Assembly (NCBI GenBank): GCA_003260075.1
Contig: QLIY01000691.1
Location: 1-64,000, forward strand
From: Phallusia mammillata
Taxonomy: Eukaryota; Chordata; Ascidiacea; Phlebobranchia; Ascidiidae
DNA length: 64,000 nt
Direction: 5' to 3'
Part shown: positions 48,482-60,751 of the stretch, one piece after another
How positions within the stretch are numbered: the first letter of the stretch is position 1
How the letters are laid out: every line of letters starts with the position of its first letter
Notes under the pieces: generated by a model
What the model was told of the DNA's origin: nothing
What the model saw: only the letters and a program-made list of their open reading frames with translations
The model's database searches: none
Position numbers and translations under genes: made by a program

Positions 48482-51400
48482 CTTGACATGTCGGAAACTC
48501 ATGTGACCAGGAACCCCCTATCAGACAAACCACATTTCTACTTCCGACCAATTCATGCTCGGGTTCACATTCGTATAAAAGTTTCGTCCCGAAGTTGTAA
48601 GTTCCCGTGCTTGTTGTAACTACGCCACCCAGTGGCTGTGGTGGTTTGGGGCATGTAAGGCCTGTGAAACCACAAAGTACAAATGCTATGTAAAATTCCA
48701 CCGAACAGAAAACCGTGTTTGGTTTCATATCGGGATTTTAGAAACCAAAAACACAAAAATAAGTCGGAGCGATTTAACAAAGATCATCAGTAGCACTTTA
48801 AAAAATCGGCAATATAACGAATAACTTGACATTGCGATTTTGATACAACAAAATAAACGTGCTTAATCGTTTTTTTTTTACTTACTCAGACAATAAGGTG
48901 GGCACTTGTCGAACTGTCCGGGGGGGGGGTGCAATCGGTAATATAACGAATAACTTGACATTGATTTAGTGATATTAATATGTTAAAATAAGATGTTTTT
49001 TTTACTTACTCAGACAATAAGGTGGGCACTTGTCGAACTGTCCGGGGGGGGGGGAACTCATATTTGCCTTGTGCAGGTTCCAGTGTCGCTCCTTCCACTG
49101 TGGGCGCTGTGCATGTTGTTTCTGCAAAATTATTTATTATTTAATGTTGGGCAGGAACCTGGCCGAATGGTCTGGCGCGCCTGACCCATATACAGGGGGG
49201 GGGGGTACGTCACGTTTTGTCCGAACTCATATTTGTCTTGTGCAGGTTCCAGTGTGCCTCCTTCCACTGGGGGCGCTGTGCATGTTGTTTCTGCAAAATG
49301 ATTTATTATTTAATGTTACAACAAAGTAACGAAATTGATCTCAGTAAACACTACCGCAGTATTTAAGTAAATTGTTAGAGTTGCTAATCAACAAATGCTT
49401 TAAACAACCACCCAAACATTCAGCACGAGCAAAACAATTTCTATCCCACCTACAAGAGAAGCGGACAAATTTTCGGATAAGCCGCATTTAAACCGAGAAA
49501 GAAAATTTTGAAAGCGTTGCTATGGGCAACTGGTTGCTAAGTGACAACAATTTGGTTGCTACCTTCACAAACCGGGAAGTCGTCCGACCATTTTCCATTT
49601 TCCATACAAGTTAGTTTTGTGCTTCCCACCAGCGAATAACCGACTCTGCACTTGAAATCGATTCCATCATTAAGCGAATACGAATCGGCTTGTGGTGTGA
49701 AGTTTCCGTTGGGTGGAGCTAGAGGTGGTGGGCACTGACGCACTGAAAACATCGGCTTGAAGTTAAAATGTGCTGGTTTATTCAAGTTTGGCCGGGTTTT
49801 TCAGGTCGGGTTTGGGGTAGGTTTAAATAAAACATACATATGTGTTGTAAGTTTGTGTTTGTTTGGAAGCAAATGTTCAATGTAAAGATCAAGAAACATT
49901 GTTGACATTTCACAACAAAATATCAAATCGACAAAACACGACATCCACAAAATATGAGAATTTATGGAAATTACCTCGACAAGACGGGAGACGACCCGAC
50001 CATTTCCCGTCGTTCCCGCAAATAATCGATTTTTCTCCGACAAGATTGAATCCAGGATTACAGGAATATGTGACGATTGTCCCAACAATGAAGGGAGTTT
50101 TGTTGATTGTGAATCCACCGTTGACCGGCAAAGTTGGGGATGGGCAAAGTATTTCTGCGGGAAAATGGGAATTTGAGTTTTTAATCACGAACGAAAACAC
50201 AGAAAATGACAAAAATACAAAGTTCGAAGTTTTCGGATTTGGCCACAAATATCGGGAAAAAACAAACTAACATTAAAATCTACTGAGAATTTCCACAGCT
50301 GCGTAAAATTACTCGACAACTCGACAATAATTGGCAGCAAACCTCAAGGGGGGGGGGTCAATGTAGGGAGTTTTGTTGATTGTGAATCCACCGTTGATTG
50401 GCAAAGTTGGGGAGGGGCAAAGTATTTCTGCGGGAAAAATGGGAATTTGAGTTTTTAATCACGAACGAAAACACAGACAATGACAAAAATATAAAGTTCG
50501 ATGTTTTCGGATTTGGCCACAAATATCAGGAGAAACAAACTGACGTTAAAATCTGCTGAGAATTTCCACAGTTGCGTAAAATTACTCGACAACTCGACAA
50601 TAATTGGCAGCAAACCTCAACAAATGGTTAATTGCAAAACGTAGAAGACAAAATTAAACTACTGTCAAGTTTTACATTTTTTGATGTGCAAGTCTTGAAT
50701 GCTGTAGGCCAGGAGTGTGCAACTTACGGTCTGGGCCAAATGCGGTTCATTGGATAAAAATTGTGCGGTCCGCAAACATGTTTCGATTTCAAACAAACCA
50801 TGGCCCATTAAACTATTGACGTGCAATAATAGCAAACCGGTGGATAGTATTGATTTGAACAAATCCACGTGATATTTTTCTGTGACTTGATTAAGCAACT
50901 GCAGAATCACTTGCGAATTTAACCGATTGTTATCAACTTAATTTAAGCGAGTGTTTGGTTTGCAACAAAGTGAAGACAATTTAAGTTACATAAAGTTGCG
51001 GTCAGCGATCTAATCATGTAAATTGTGTTTGGCCCATCAGTGAAGTTAATCAGCCCTTCTGTAGGAAATAACAACAACAAACTACAAAGGATAAGATCAA
51101 CAACTTTTTGTGTATCTTACAAAAACAAGAGAAACAAACAAATTGTCTGATAACCAAACTTTCAGCCGAGAAGGAAAATTTAGAAAGCGTTGCTATGGGC
51201 AACTGGTTGCTAAGCGACAACAGTTTGGTGGGGGGGGGGTTCAAACTACAAAGGATAAGATCAACAACTTTTTGTGTATCTCACAAAAACAAGAGAAACA
51301 AACAAATTGTCTGATAACCAAACTTTAAGCCGAGAAGGAAAATTAAGAAAGCGTTGCTATGGGCAACTGGTTGCTAAGCGACAACAGTTTGGTTGCTACC

Positions 51401-54400
51401 TTCACAAACCGGGAAGTCGTCCGACCATTTTCCATTTTCCATACAAGTTAGTTTTGTGCTTCCCACCAGCGAATAACCGACTCTACACTTGAAATCGATT
51501 CCATCATCAACCGAATACGAAGCGGCTTGTGGTGTGAAGTTTCCGTTGGGTGGAGCTAGAGGTGGTGGGCACTGACGCACTGAAAACATCGGCTTGAAGT
51601 TAAACTGTGCTGGGTTATCCAGTTTGGCCGGTTTATTTACCCGAAGCTACGATTCTGTCGCAATTTTACGACGATGAATGTAATTTGGACTTTGCTTAAA
51701 ACAATTAAGGGCCTTGCTTTGTTTCTAGCTCCTACTTTCGAGTTAGAATAATATATCGGCCTTCCTGCATCTCTGTCTTGCTTTTCTTGGGCAATGGTTT
51801 ATAAATTTATCAATCTGCGCCTCTATGTACAATTTAAGCAAACTTGTCCAACCGTCCAAAAGTTAAATATTTCATCCAAAAATATGAGTGTGACATAACA
51901 TGGAGAAAAAAATTAGTAACCCAAATTTATTTCAGTTGTCACCAAACTTAATGTTCATTGCATCTTGGAAAGTCTTCACAACATACAAATATTTGTTGAC
52001 GCCTACAAATGCTTAGAGTGTTTCACACATGCAGATATTGTTGCATCAGTTTTCTACTCACTCATACACAGAGGAACTTTGTTTGACCAATTCCCTCCAG
52101 CCAAGCAAGTAATACTCGCCTCACCAACCAGTGTGAAACCAGCTTTGCATCCAAACCAAACGCGACTGTGCACAAGATATTGTCCGAGTTGAATTTTAAC
52201 AAATCCATTCCCTGGTGATTTTGGCTTGCTGCAAGTTGTGGCTGAGAAAACGGATTAATTAGATTTTGGTATAATTACATTCAGGATATTTTTCCAATTT
52301 ATTGATCATTTGTTTCAAAACGAATGTTGTTATTTATTTAAAGACTGAATGATCTCGGCAGTGAAACATTGACTGATAACATTTTATAGTAAAATGTCAA
52401 ACACAACAAATATCACTGATGATGGCATGAGCATTTGTCGAAACGTTTGACATATAAAGTATGTCGCTTTTTACGTCTATTTGGGCCTTTATTTTCATCA
52501 TTAAATAAAATAAAACATTCACAAAACATGAGAATTTATGGAAATTACCTCGACAAGACGGGAGACGACCCGACCATTTCCCGTCGTTCCCGCAAATAAT
52601 CGATTTTTCTCCGACAAGATTGAATCCAGGATTACAGGAATATGTGACGATTGTTCCAACAATGTAGGGAGTTTTGTTGATTGTGAATCCACCATTGACC
52701 GGCAAAGTCGGGGAGGGGCAAAGTATTTCTGAAAATGGAATAAAAACATGGAAATCTAACTGAGTTAGCCGAGTTTGTTGAACAGTTAATCAAGATTATT
52801 ATATTTCCAAATGGTTATTTTGCCAATTAAAGTTTGAAGCGCACTTTCTACCTTTATTTGCAAAAAAATATATCCTCAGTAATCACGTAATTCAACTTAA
52901 TCGGCAATAAGAGCGCAGAATTACAATATTATGTCGTTTAAGTTTAAGAATATTTGTGGAAACTAGAATAGAAATTTTAATTGAATGAACGAAACCTCGT
53001 GATTCGTACTTTGGGAGTTCTGTTTGAACAAAAATTAAGCAAATATTCATAAATCGTAAATCTGCTAAAAATATGTTAAAATAATTTTAGTACTTACTTT
53101 TGCAATATCCATGTAGTGGTGTCCACTTGCCAGTTAGTAAACATGTGGCTCTTGTATTGCTCGAAACCATTTGATAACCGTCTTTACATTGTATGTGAAC
53201 AACAGCGTGCGCAGCATATGTTATAGCGGACGGCTTTAATATCATATTACTGTCAGGTAACTTGGGAGCTCCACATATTTCTAAACATCAGTAAGTTAAC
53301 AAACTTGTTTTGTGATGACACGAACTTTCCTACCGTTCTTGTGGGCGCATTTCGGGGCGGTGTTTGTCCATTTCCCTCTCAGACATTCACTGTGCGTTGC
53401 TTCCCCGCTCAACATTGTATAGCCGTCATTACATCGGAAGGTTATCTTCTCATTGTGGAGGTAACTTAACTTATAAGGGGAGATTGATCCGAACTGCGGG
53501 GCTGGTGGTCTGCTGCAGTCAGCTAGAAAAAGATACAGTTGAACGCATAATGCGGGTTTACGAGAGGACATGTGTAGAAAACTGTAGCAAAATGGTTTGC
53601 CTAATATTAGTGGTTTACAACCGTTTAACAAGCGAATCTGCACGCAGGGTTGAATGCAGACCATGGTTGTTTTTAATGTTTAACGTAAACTAACGGTTAA
53701 GCGATCTATAAGCAGTGGGGGGGGGGGTTCCTCTCACACATTCACTCTGCGTTGCTGCACCGCTCAATATCGTGTAACCGTCATTACATCGGAAGGTTAT
53801 CTTCTCATTGTGGAGGTAACTTAACGGGGGGGGGGGTGGGATTCAGCCGGTTCGCACTGGCTCTACATATAGATATATATATATATTTTTTTTTTTCAGC
53901 CGGCTCTATATATATATATATATATTCTATAGAACCGTCTCACGAAATTTTATGAAATCAGCGAACCGGTTAGGGGGGGGGGAAACCGACTGACAAAAAA
54001 TTGAATCCCACCACTGCCTATATAAGCTGTGAGATAGAAAGCTTTGAAAGATAAAAATTAACTTGACGTTATTAATGATCGGTAGAGAGCAGTAGAGAGC
54101 GTTTTACCAACACACGAAGGTGGACCGAACGACCAAGTGCCATTCAGACACTGTATATCCGCTGCTCCTTTCGCGAGTCTGAAGCCAGGGTTGCACATGT
54201 ACCACGACCACTGCTGGTGCTTGTAGACATTTTGTGGGTCCTTCACTGATCCATCAACAGGCGCCGGAGGTTGTGAGCATGTGACTGTAAGTTATTATGT
54301 ATCATGTCAGGTTGTGGGTGGACCAACCAGTAGAAATAATAAACATGATGCCAAAAATCGTATGTAAGCTATTGCTGCATGATATCAAGTTTATAGAGCT

Positions 54401-55706
54401 CTTCTGGCAAATGTAATTTTTGAAAAAGGGGAAAAAAGGTTGTTACCCTGATGAAGGCGACCTGTATAGGACGTCAAAACGTCGGAATAAAATTACATTT
54501 GCCAGAAGAGCTCTACAAACTTGGTATAAAAATCGTGTGTAAATCGTTTAACAAAATATTTCATTTGGACATAGTAATGAATTGCAAGTGGACAATGCCT
54601 ATCATCAGCATGGCTTTGCACACCACCATAGCTTTGTAATGTCTAACCCAGTGGTTCCCAACCTTCCATGGACCGTGGCCCCTTAAAAGTGTCATTTTTG
54701 CCTCGTGGCCCCCTTCATGTAACCTTGTAAATCCTGTGGCCCCCTTAAAAATGTAAATGGCAAACTCGTGTTGAAATTGGATACTAATATCGGCTTCAAA
54801 CGCAGGTCGAATAGAGTAAAGGGGGGGGGGTTGGACATAGTAATGAATTGCAAGTGGACAATGCCTATCATCAGCATGGCTTTGCACACCACCATAGCTT
54901 TGTAATGCAGCAAATGTTTTATACTTGAAGTAATATTCAACTTACGATAGCAGTTTGGTGTAGGTCTTGGACGCCAGTATATTGTTATACAGGTCAGTTC
55001 AGTCGGCGAACCATGCGACAGAGCGTAACCTTTATTGCATTTGATCGCTCGTCTGGTTCCGATCCAAGAAAACCTCCGGTCGTTTTCCACATACCCGTTT
55101 CTGGGTTTGTCTGGTCGACTACAAACTAAAGAAAAAAATGCTTAATTATCACATTTTACGCTTTAACTTCTGAAGCAATATTTATGCTATTACTGCTAGA
55201 CATAATGTCAAGTTTATAGAGTTCTTCTGGCAATTGTATTTTTATTCTGACGTTTTACCCGGATAAAGGCGGCCTGTGTAAGACGTCGAAACGATGAAAT
55301 AAAATTACAATTAAGAGCTCTACAAACTTCTGAAGCAAGCTGATGAAACGACTTTTTAGTCAACAATTTTGGCAAATTATTTAAAATGTTTTAGGCAATT
55401 ACATTTTTTCGCACACGCAGAGCTTGTTGCGCATAAATCTGTATTTAACCCAACAAGGCAACACCAATCAGTGATGGGATTCAACTGGTTCGCACCGGTT
55501 CTATTGAACTGTCTTACGAAATTTTATGAGATCAGCGAACCGGTTAGCATGACTGGTTACTGACAATGGACTTTTTGTAACAGAACTGGATGAACAACTA
55601 TCATGTTTCAAACAGGCACACCAGTTTGTCAAAGTAAAAGTTACTCACGATATCCATACGCTGGCGCCACAAGCAACAGAAAAACTGAAAACTTCAAAAA
55701 CTTCAT
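48482..55706 (-). CDS. Second secreted CCP/sushi protein, 11 domains, 3' end not resolved
   Basis: Exon 1 (55649-55706) encodes the signal peptide MKFLKFSVFLLLVAPAYG. CCP exons follow in phase: 54946-55125, 54108-54284, 53334-53522, 53098-53280, 52549-52728, 52062-52241, 51400-51579, 49975-50154, 49563-49742, 49010-49121 (broken by a G-run gap) and 48482-48661. Modules carry the usual Cys pattern and Trp, e.g. CNPGFNLVGEKSIIC and CRVGYSLVGSTKLTC. Exons 52549-52728 and 49975-50154 are almost identical, as are 51400-51579 and 49563-49742, so part of the gene has duplicated recently. The gene lies upstream of the larger CCP gene on the same strand, and each begins with its own TATA box and signal peptide. 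The role is inferred only as an extracellular binding or recognition protein. Confidence 0.85.
48886..49290 (-). other. CCP exon 11 of the second gene, fragmented by three G-run gaps
   Basis: The C-terminal half (KCPPYCL then a donor) appears twice, before the runs at 48920-48929 and 49044-49054. The N-terminal half (TTCTAPTVEGATLEPAQ) also appears twice, at about 49055-49121 and 49206-49290, around the run at 49195-49205. No copy contains the middle of the domain with its second and third Cys. One real exon is the simplest reading. Confidence 0.75.
52381..52495 (+). repeat. Small element with CTGATGA and GAAAC boxes
   Basis: Contains tgtcaaacac, then ctgatgatgg (CTGATGA at 52416-52422) and gtcgaaacgtttgaca. 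The outer words tgtcaaac/gtttgaca are inverted repeats. The general layout resembles the foldback element at 35790-36000. It is intronic in the second CCP gene. Confidence 0.45.
53837..54016. mobile_element. hAT-type MITE (cagtggtggg family), interrupted
   Basis: Starts at the G-run 53826-53836 with gggattcagccgg and ends ttgaatcccaccactg. It contains an AT microsatellite and a second 10-G gap at 53973-53982, so the copy is incomplete. Confidence 0.65.
54386..54523. mobile_element. Foldback MITE, shorter copy
   Basis: Begins caagtttatagagctcttctgg and ends ccagaagagctctacaaacttg, the same termini as 35790-36000. Most of the left arm's inner part is missing, leaving one copy of ccctgatgaaggcgacctg. 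Confidence 0.75.
55209..55330. mobile_element. Foldback MITE, diverged copy
   Basis: Begins caagtttatagagttcttctgg and ends aagagctctacaaactt, with an inner cgacgtcttacac-like arm. It lies in the first intron of the second CCP gene. Confidence 0.65.
55469..55600. mobile_element. hAT-type MITE fragment (cagtggtggg family)
   Basis: cagtgatgggattcaactgg, gaaattttatgagatcagcgaacc and actttttgtaacagaactgg match the family, but the right terminus is not recognisable. Confidence 0.6.
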
Positions 55707-55757
55707 TCCTATACTATATCGTCGCATCGAATGTCGTCACTGGCTGGCTCCTTCCCT

Positions 55758-55765
55758 CTTATATA
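55758..55765 (-). promoter_or_regulatory. TATA box of the second CCP gene
   Basis: TATATAAG on the minus strand, 52 nt before the ATG at 55706. The same word and nearly the same distance are found at the first CCP gene, which supports both starts and shared regulation. Confidence 0.65.
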
Positions 55766-55829
55766 GAGTTGTTTAATATGCAAATTAATTGCATATTTGT
55801 GTGTACATTAAACCGTGGATTGCCTGGTG

Positions 55830-56900
55830 TTCTTCGTCAATAAAACTAAAACGAAATAACGTAACAGTGGAGTTGATTTAATTATCTGTTTGCATTATTT
55901 TGTAAATTTTCGTGCAAATTAATTTAAGTGTCGACTTGCATCTAAGAATATTTTACCTGCTAATGATGAGGTGCGTTCTGTGCATAGAAAGGAAATTTGA
56001 TCCTATTTGGAAGGAACAGTTTTCCATAGAAAGCAAAGGGAAGTAGTTAATGTAGTTGTAGTGCCCTCATGTGGATACTAGAAACATGTACGTAGATTAT
56101 TTTCCTTCAATATGTGAACAAACTAAGCTATATGATCAATATTTGTGCTCTGATATTCCTAGATCGTAGTTCTATTTTACGTTGCACAACATTTCATTTG
56201 GTACAAAATATGGTAGCCTACAACAAAACAAAAGGTACAAAAAAATAACTGGTGCAAATAGAAATAAAAAAGATACTTTTTGTTGTTGTTTTTTTGCTGT
56301 TGTTGTTGCACTAAGTCTGATGGTGCTTGTACAACAAAGATTAAAATATCGCAAAATAAAATACTACTTCGAGTTTATGTTGGTTAAATTATAAAAACAA
56401 ATTTCATGTTGACAAAAACTTCGGATTGAGTTGCCTAAATTGGGTAATTTTTGTGTAATAATAGAAATTACTTAGCTGTGCCTATTTGATTATTTTTAAA
56501 TAAAAAGTCGTTTTGGGGTTTTATGTACCGTATTTGCTCGATTGTAAGCCGCGGCTTATATTGTTTTTTAGGGGGGGGGGTATTATTTTTGAATAAAAAG
56601 TCGTTTTGGGGTTTTATGTAATTGATTTTTATTCATGCTTAACAGTGTTCAGTAAAGCACAACGCACGTTGCTCACCGAAGCGTATCAATTACCGACAAA
56701 CTCCAATCGAAAATAAAGTGATGCGATGCCTCAAACGAAAACGATTTGTAAAATTATTGGCTTGCACGAGTTTTCGAAGATAATTACAAAAGAGCGCGAT
56801 TTTTTTTGTTTGGACTTGTTGTAGAAGTTTTTTTTTACTTTTTTTAGCTGAATATTACGTTAATCGTTACTGTTTTAAAAGCGCCAAAAATACTTTAGAT
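55830..56900. other. Intergenic region, no gene seen
   Basis: AT-rich sequence with a gap run at 56571-56580. Just before the run lies accgtatttgctcg, followed by gccgcggctta, a word pair often seen at element ends. No supported gene. Confidence 0.45.
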
Positions 56901-56947
56901 ACCCTCTCGCATTTTGTTGCAGGAAATTATTGTGTTATCAAACAACA

Positions 56948-58164
56948 ATGACAACCCCAGTACAAGTCGAAAGTGTTGAAATCAGGGTGAAAAAACTGGA
57001 GGACATTGAGAAGAAAATAGTTAGTGCCATCCATAGTGCAGGTGTGAATAACAAATGCTTTGAATGTGAAACTAATACTGTGTCTGTTTCAGGTGGAAAA
57101 TGGTTATGTGACATAAAGTTTTCAAATGTATCTGTGTTGGTTCCAAACTGTTTTCGACAAATTGTAAATTTGACAAGAAAGTAGACTCTTGTCCTGTTAT
57201 AATTAATTAGAAAGCATTCACTATAGAGCAGTGTTGGTATTGTTTGTGACTTTGTGCACCTGCATGAAAAAAATTGAAACCTCTTTTATGGCATGTTTGG
57301 TAAACAGAATGGTTGGAAGTGTTAATGGACTTGTTTTGACAGGATTAACAATGCAGGAGTTGTCCAAAGACAAACCAACCGATCGAAACTTGGACAAACA
57401 CACTTCAACATTTCTACAAAATCTGGATGAAGCAGAAACGGAACTTGCAACTCAAATCAACTACCTAACTCAGGTATTTTGCTGAAGATATCCTATAGCC
57501 GGGTTCGGCAGCCTTTAAGTGGAGCGTGCCAATTTACTTGTTGTTTCCATGTGGTAATGGCTTCATGTGCCAACAATTTTGTGGATATAGTGGTTCGTAC
57601 CAGATGATATCAACAGTAACCAGAAAGCGTACAGGCTTGATTTTTAAACAATGGCATCACAAAAAGCAGAAAATAAGGCACTGTAACTGTTTAGATTAGT
57701 ATATCAATACAAACACACAAATTGATGGCATGCCATGAAAAATCATCTTATGTTGTTGTATTCTGTGGGGGGGGGGGACACACAAAATTGATGGCATGCC
57801 ATGAAAAATCATCTTATGTTGTTGTATTCTGTTTTTTATTGTTGTTGTCTTCTGTATTTCAAAGACTTCCATAAATCCTGTTGTTGGACAACAAGAATGA
57901 AGACATTTCAGCAACTGCTGTTGTCATCTATTATGATGATTAGCAATTGTTGAAATGTCTGCAACATGATGTATTCACTAAATACAATCTGTGTCAAAAT
58001 AAAATATACAATTCATAACTTGACAGGTTGCAACCAACCACCAACATGAAGGTTCATGTTATTCCGCTCGTAAAAGAGCTCAACTGTTTCATGAAGCCAT
58101 CGCACAAATTTCAACCCAGGTTAACGAAATGGTGTCAACTTGTAGCACGAAGCCTAACACGTGA
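56948..58164 (+). CDS. MED11: Mediator complex subunit 11
   Basis: Three exons (56948-57041, 57343-57473, 58027-58164) give 120 residues; human MED11 has 117. It is an essential head-module subunit of Mediator, pairing with MED22 and linking to TFIIH and RNA polymerase II. Matching features are the helical start with LEDIEKKI, the AG then MQELSKDKPTDRNLD segment, a helix ending ATQINYLTQVATNHQHEGS and then YSARK. An acceptor at 56922 lies 25 nt before the ATG with no upstream exon visible, suggesting trans-splicing or a remote 5' exon. AATAAA at 58178-58183 is 14 nt after the stop, very close to the converging COPS8 gene. Confidence 0.95.
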
Positions 58165-58177
58165 AACAAAAGGGTCA

Positions 58178-58183
58178 AATAAA
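58178..58183 (+). terminator. Poly(A) signal of MED11
   Basis: AATAAA 14 nt after the MED11 stop codon and 108 nt before the COPS8 stop on the other strand, so the two 3' UTRs must be short or overlap. Confidence 0.6.
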
Positions 58184-58290
58184 GACATCAGTTGGTCATC
58201 TACGGGAAACATTTTATCCAAGCTGAGTTTGTAGTACATCAAATGCATGGACCACAGCAAGTCCAAATTACATTGAGTTATTACATATTT

Positions 58291-60078
58291 TTATGTTTCC
58301 AGGAACAAAATGTATTGTGTGAGTCGCTCCAAATGCTCTTCATTCTTTGGTTTACATTCCATAATTTGTTTTGTCTTCATCGGTTTCACAATTTCTTTTT
58401 CCTCACTATATTCCCAGCCTCTGTTTTTGACCAGTTCCAAAGCAGTACTTTTGTCCAAACCTGGATTAAATAAACATCTGTTGTATTTTGTGTCGCAGTG
58501 GCAGAAAATTAAAATGAAAAATGTATTCTTTTGTTACTGTTTGACAGAAAAAAGAAAGAAAAAAGTTTTAGGATTGTTTATCAGGAATGTTAGGCATTAG
58601 TGCTTTAGAGAGCCTGCTGAGTGTGATGTAGACTTTTTCCTTTAAAATCAATGTGGGGGGGGGGCAAACATCTGTTGTATTTTGTGTCGCAATGGCAGAA
58701 AATTAAAATGAAAAATGTATTCTTTTGTTACTATTTGACAGAAAAAAGAAAGAACAAAGTTTTAGGATTGTTTATCAGGAATGTTAGGCATTAGTGCTTG
58801 AGAGAGCCTGCTGAGTGTGATGTAGACTTTTTCCTTTAAAATCAATGTAAAGGAATTAAAATGATCCAAAAGGTTAGAATTAGAACAAACATTAATTGAG
58901 TGTGGATAATTGCCTTCACATGTTACCTGTGATAAACGTAAAAGAGCATTGCTCTGCAGTATTTTGCACAATTTGATATTTTAACAGGTACACCATTAAA
59001 TTCTCAAATATGATTGTGGGGGGGGGGTAGTATATATTTAAGTATTTTGCATAATTTGATATTTTAACAGGTACACCATTAAATTCTCAAATATGATTGT
59101 ATAGGACCATAGGCTATTAATGGTTGAATAAAATAACATGACAACAATATTCAAAAAAGGTTTAGCTGTGTTATAAACTTGAATAGTTTTCCAAAAGAAC
59201 TTTTTATCTCAAAAAGGTAAAAAATATTATGACACACAAAATCTTTTTAAAGAAACAAAAACCCTTGAGTGCCTGTTTTAGTATAACTCATTTAAAAAGC
59301 TTGTCACACACAAAATACCTAGTATTTGTGCAAGGTAAGTAATCTTGACGGACGTGTAGCTTCCAGCAATCATGTTAAGACAATTTTCCCTCAAGTTTTC
59401 CTTATGTTGACTCATCACAAGACGACATTGTTCCGACCAGTCATACGAGTCAAGGGCAGTATGAACTCCTGTTGATGTTAACAGAAAAGTGTAATAACAT
59501 CTGAAAGTAACTTGAACAAACACACAACTGCAAGAGCACTTGTATTGAGCACATGAAATCTGACTGCACATTACACTCACTTTCTAGTGAGTTCCCGTCA
59601 CATAAAACTCTATGATACGGTGTTGCTGAAGCACGTTCACCGTTCAGCCATTATCCACCAGTTGTGTCCGACAATTTTTTTGCCCCATAACATTCAATGT
59701 TGCGCAGCTATTAGGTCATTGATTCAATTCAATTAGTGCAAAAAGCTATGTCATTGTTATAGTGCAGTTGTGTCACTATGTTGTCTTACACCAATGGAAT
59801 AAAACTTGCATCAACTTAATTTCTTGCTCACCTGCAAAATTTTGCTGCCAAGCGTTTTTCCCCACTTCCCAGACAGCTTTGAGTTCGGCAGAATCTGATT
59901 TCACGTCTGCAGGAATCCGCTTCCACAGAAACTTTGCATTAGCAAGATCATTGGTGAGCAGATACAAAGCAAGAAGTTCACAATATAGCTCAGCGGGTAA
60001 AATACCCTTCGGAGATTCAAGTTCTTGATTTTCCAGAATAGCAATTCGGCTGAGAGCAACTTCTGTGGAAGTTCCCAT
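58291..60078 (-). CDS. COPS8: COP9 signalosome subunit 8
   Basis: Three exons (59832-60078, 59319-59468, 58291-58460) give 188 residues; human CSN8 has 209. It is the smallest PCI-domain subunit of the signalosome, which removes NEDD8 from cullin ligases. Conserved stretches are ENQELESPKGI, LLALYLLTNDLANAKFLWKRIP, the W.VGK..WQ..F segment, YTSVKITYLAQ and the C-terminal helix LERLTQYILFLET, which matches the end of vertebrate CSN8. The last exon is easily missed: it lies beyond an 858-bp intron disturbed by two G-run gaps with duplicated flanks (58655-58664 and 59018-59027). The start at 60078 is the first ATG of the frame; a GTG directly before it is not a start. Confidence 0.93.
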
Positions 60079-60751
60079 CACTAATTAACTTTCACTGTGA
60101 AGTATTTCACCTCCAATTAAACAACATCACACAGAAGCTTCCAGTTCAGTTATTATTGAATAGAGATACAGACCCTCTTAAGCGCAAATTCTGTGAGAAA
60201 ACTTTATTTATTTCATGAAACAATCAGATTTTCACGGGTATGATTTTGGTGTGAACTGAAGCGTATCGTATCGTATCAGTTTTTTGTTTTTCTTTTGGAT
60301 GCTTTTCATGCATATACTGCAGAACAAAGTATAAATAAAACACGTTTTATATAGACTTTGCTACAGAACTAGTGGATTTGGTTCTGTCATTAAAAATATA
60401 TTAAAGTATTTTTGAAAACGCTTTGGTTCTCGCAAAATTTAAAACGTGAAGAAACTGAAAAGTTTGAAATTGTTTTCCGCAAACCAACACTTTGCAAAAC
60501 ATATTTTTCGTTTTCGATACTTTTCTTGCGCACATGCGAACAATTTTTGTGCAAGGTTGCGTCTGCAGAGTAGCCACCATTACAAAACCTCGGTTATCAG
60601 TCTGGCAACAATTTTCGTATAGTTTCCGTTGACACACCGCGTTTAGAGTCCAGACATCCGTGGTGCGTGGCATAAACCCAGGCTGTGACGCATCTTGTTG
60701 TAAAATTCTGCCGATTCTAAATAGTTTTAAATGATTAGCTGGCTTTAAAAG

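Noticed and set aside
58192-58600. Plus-strand frames after MED11
   Set aside because: They are antisense shadows of the last COPS8 exon (58291-58460 minus) and its intron.
60401-60673. 90-codon minus-strand frame head-to-head with the orphan signal-peptide exon
   Set aside because: Cys-rich but without family resemblance or splice context; could be chance in a promoter region.
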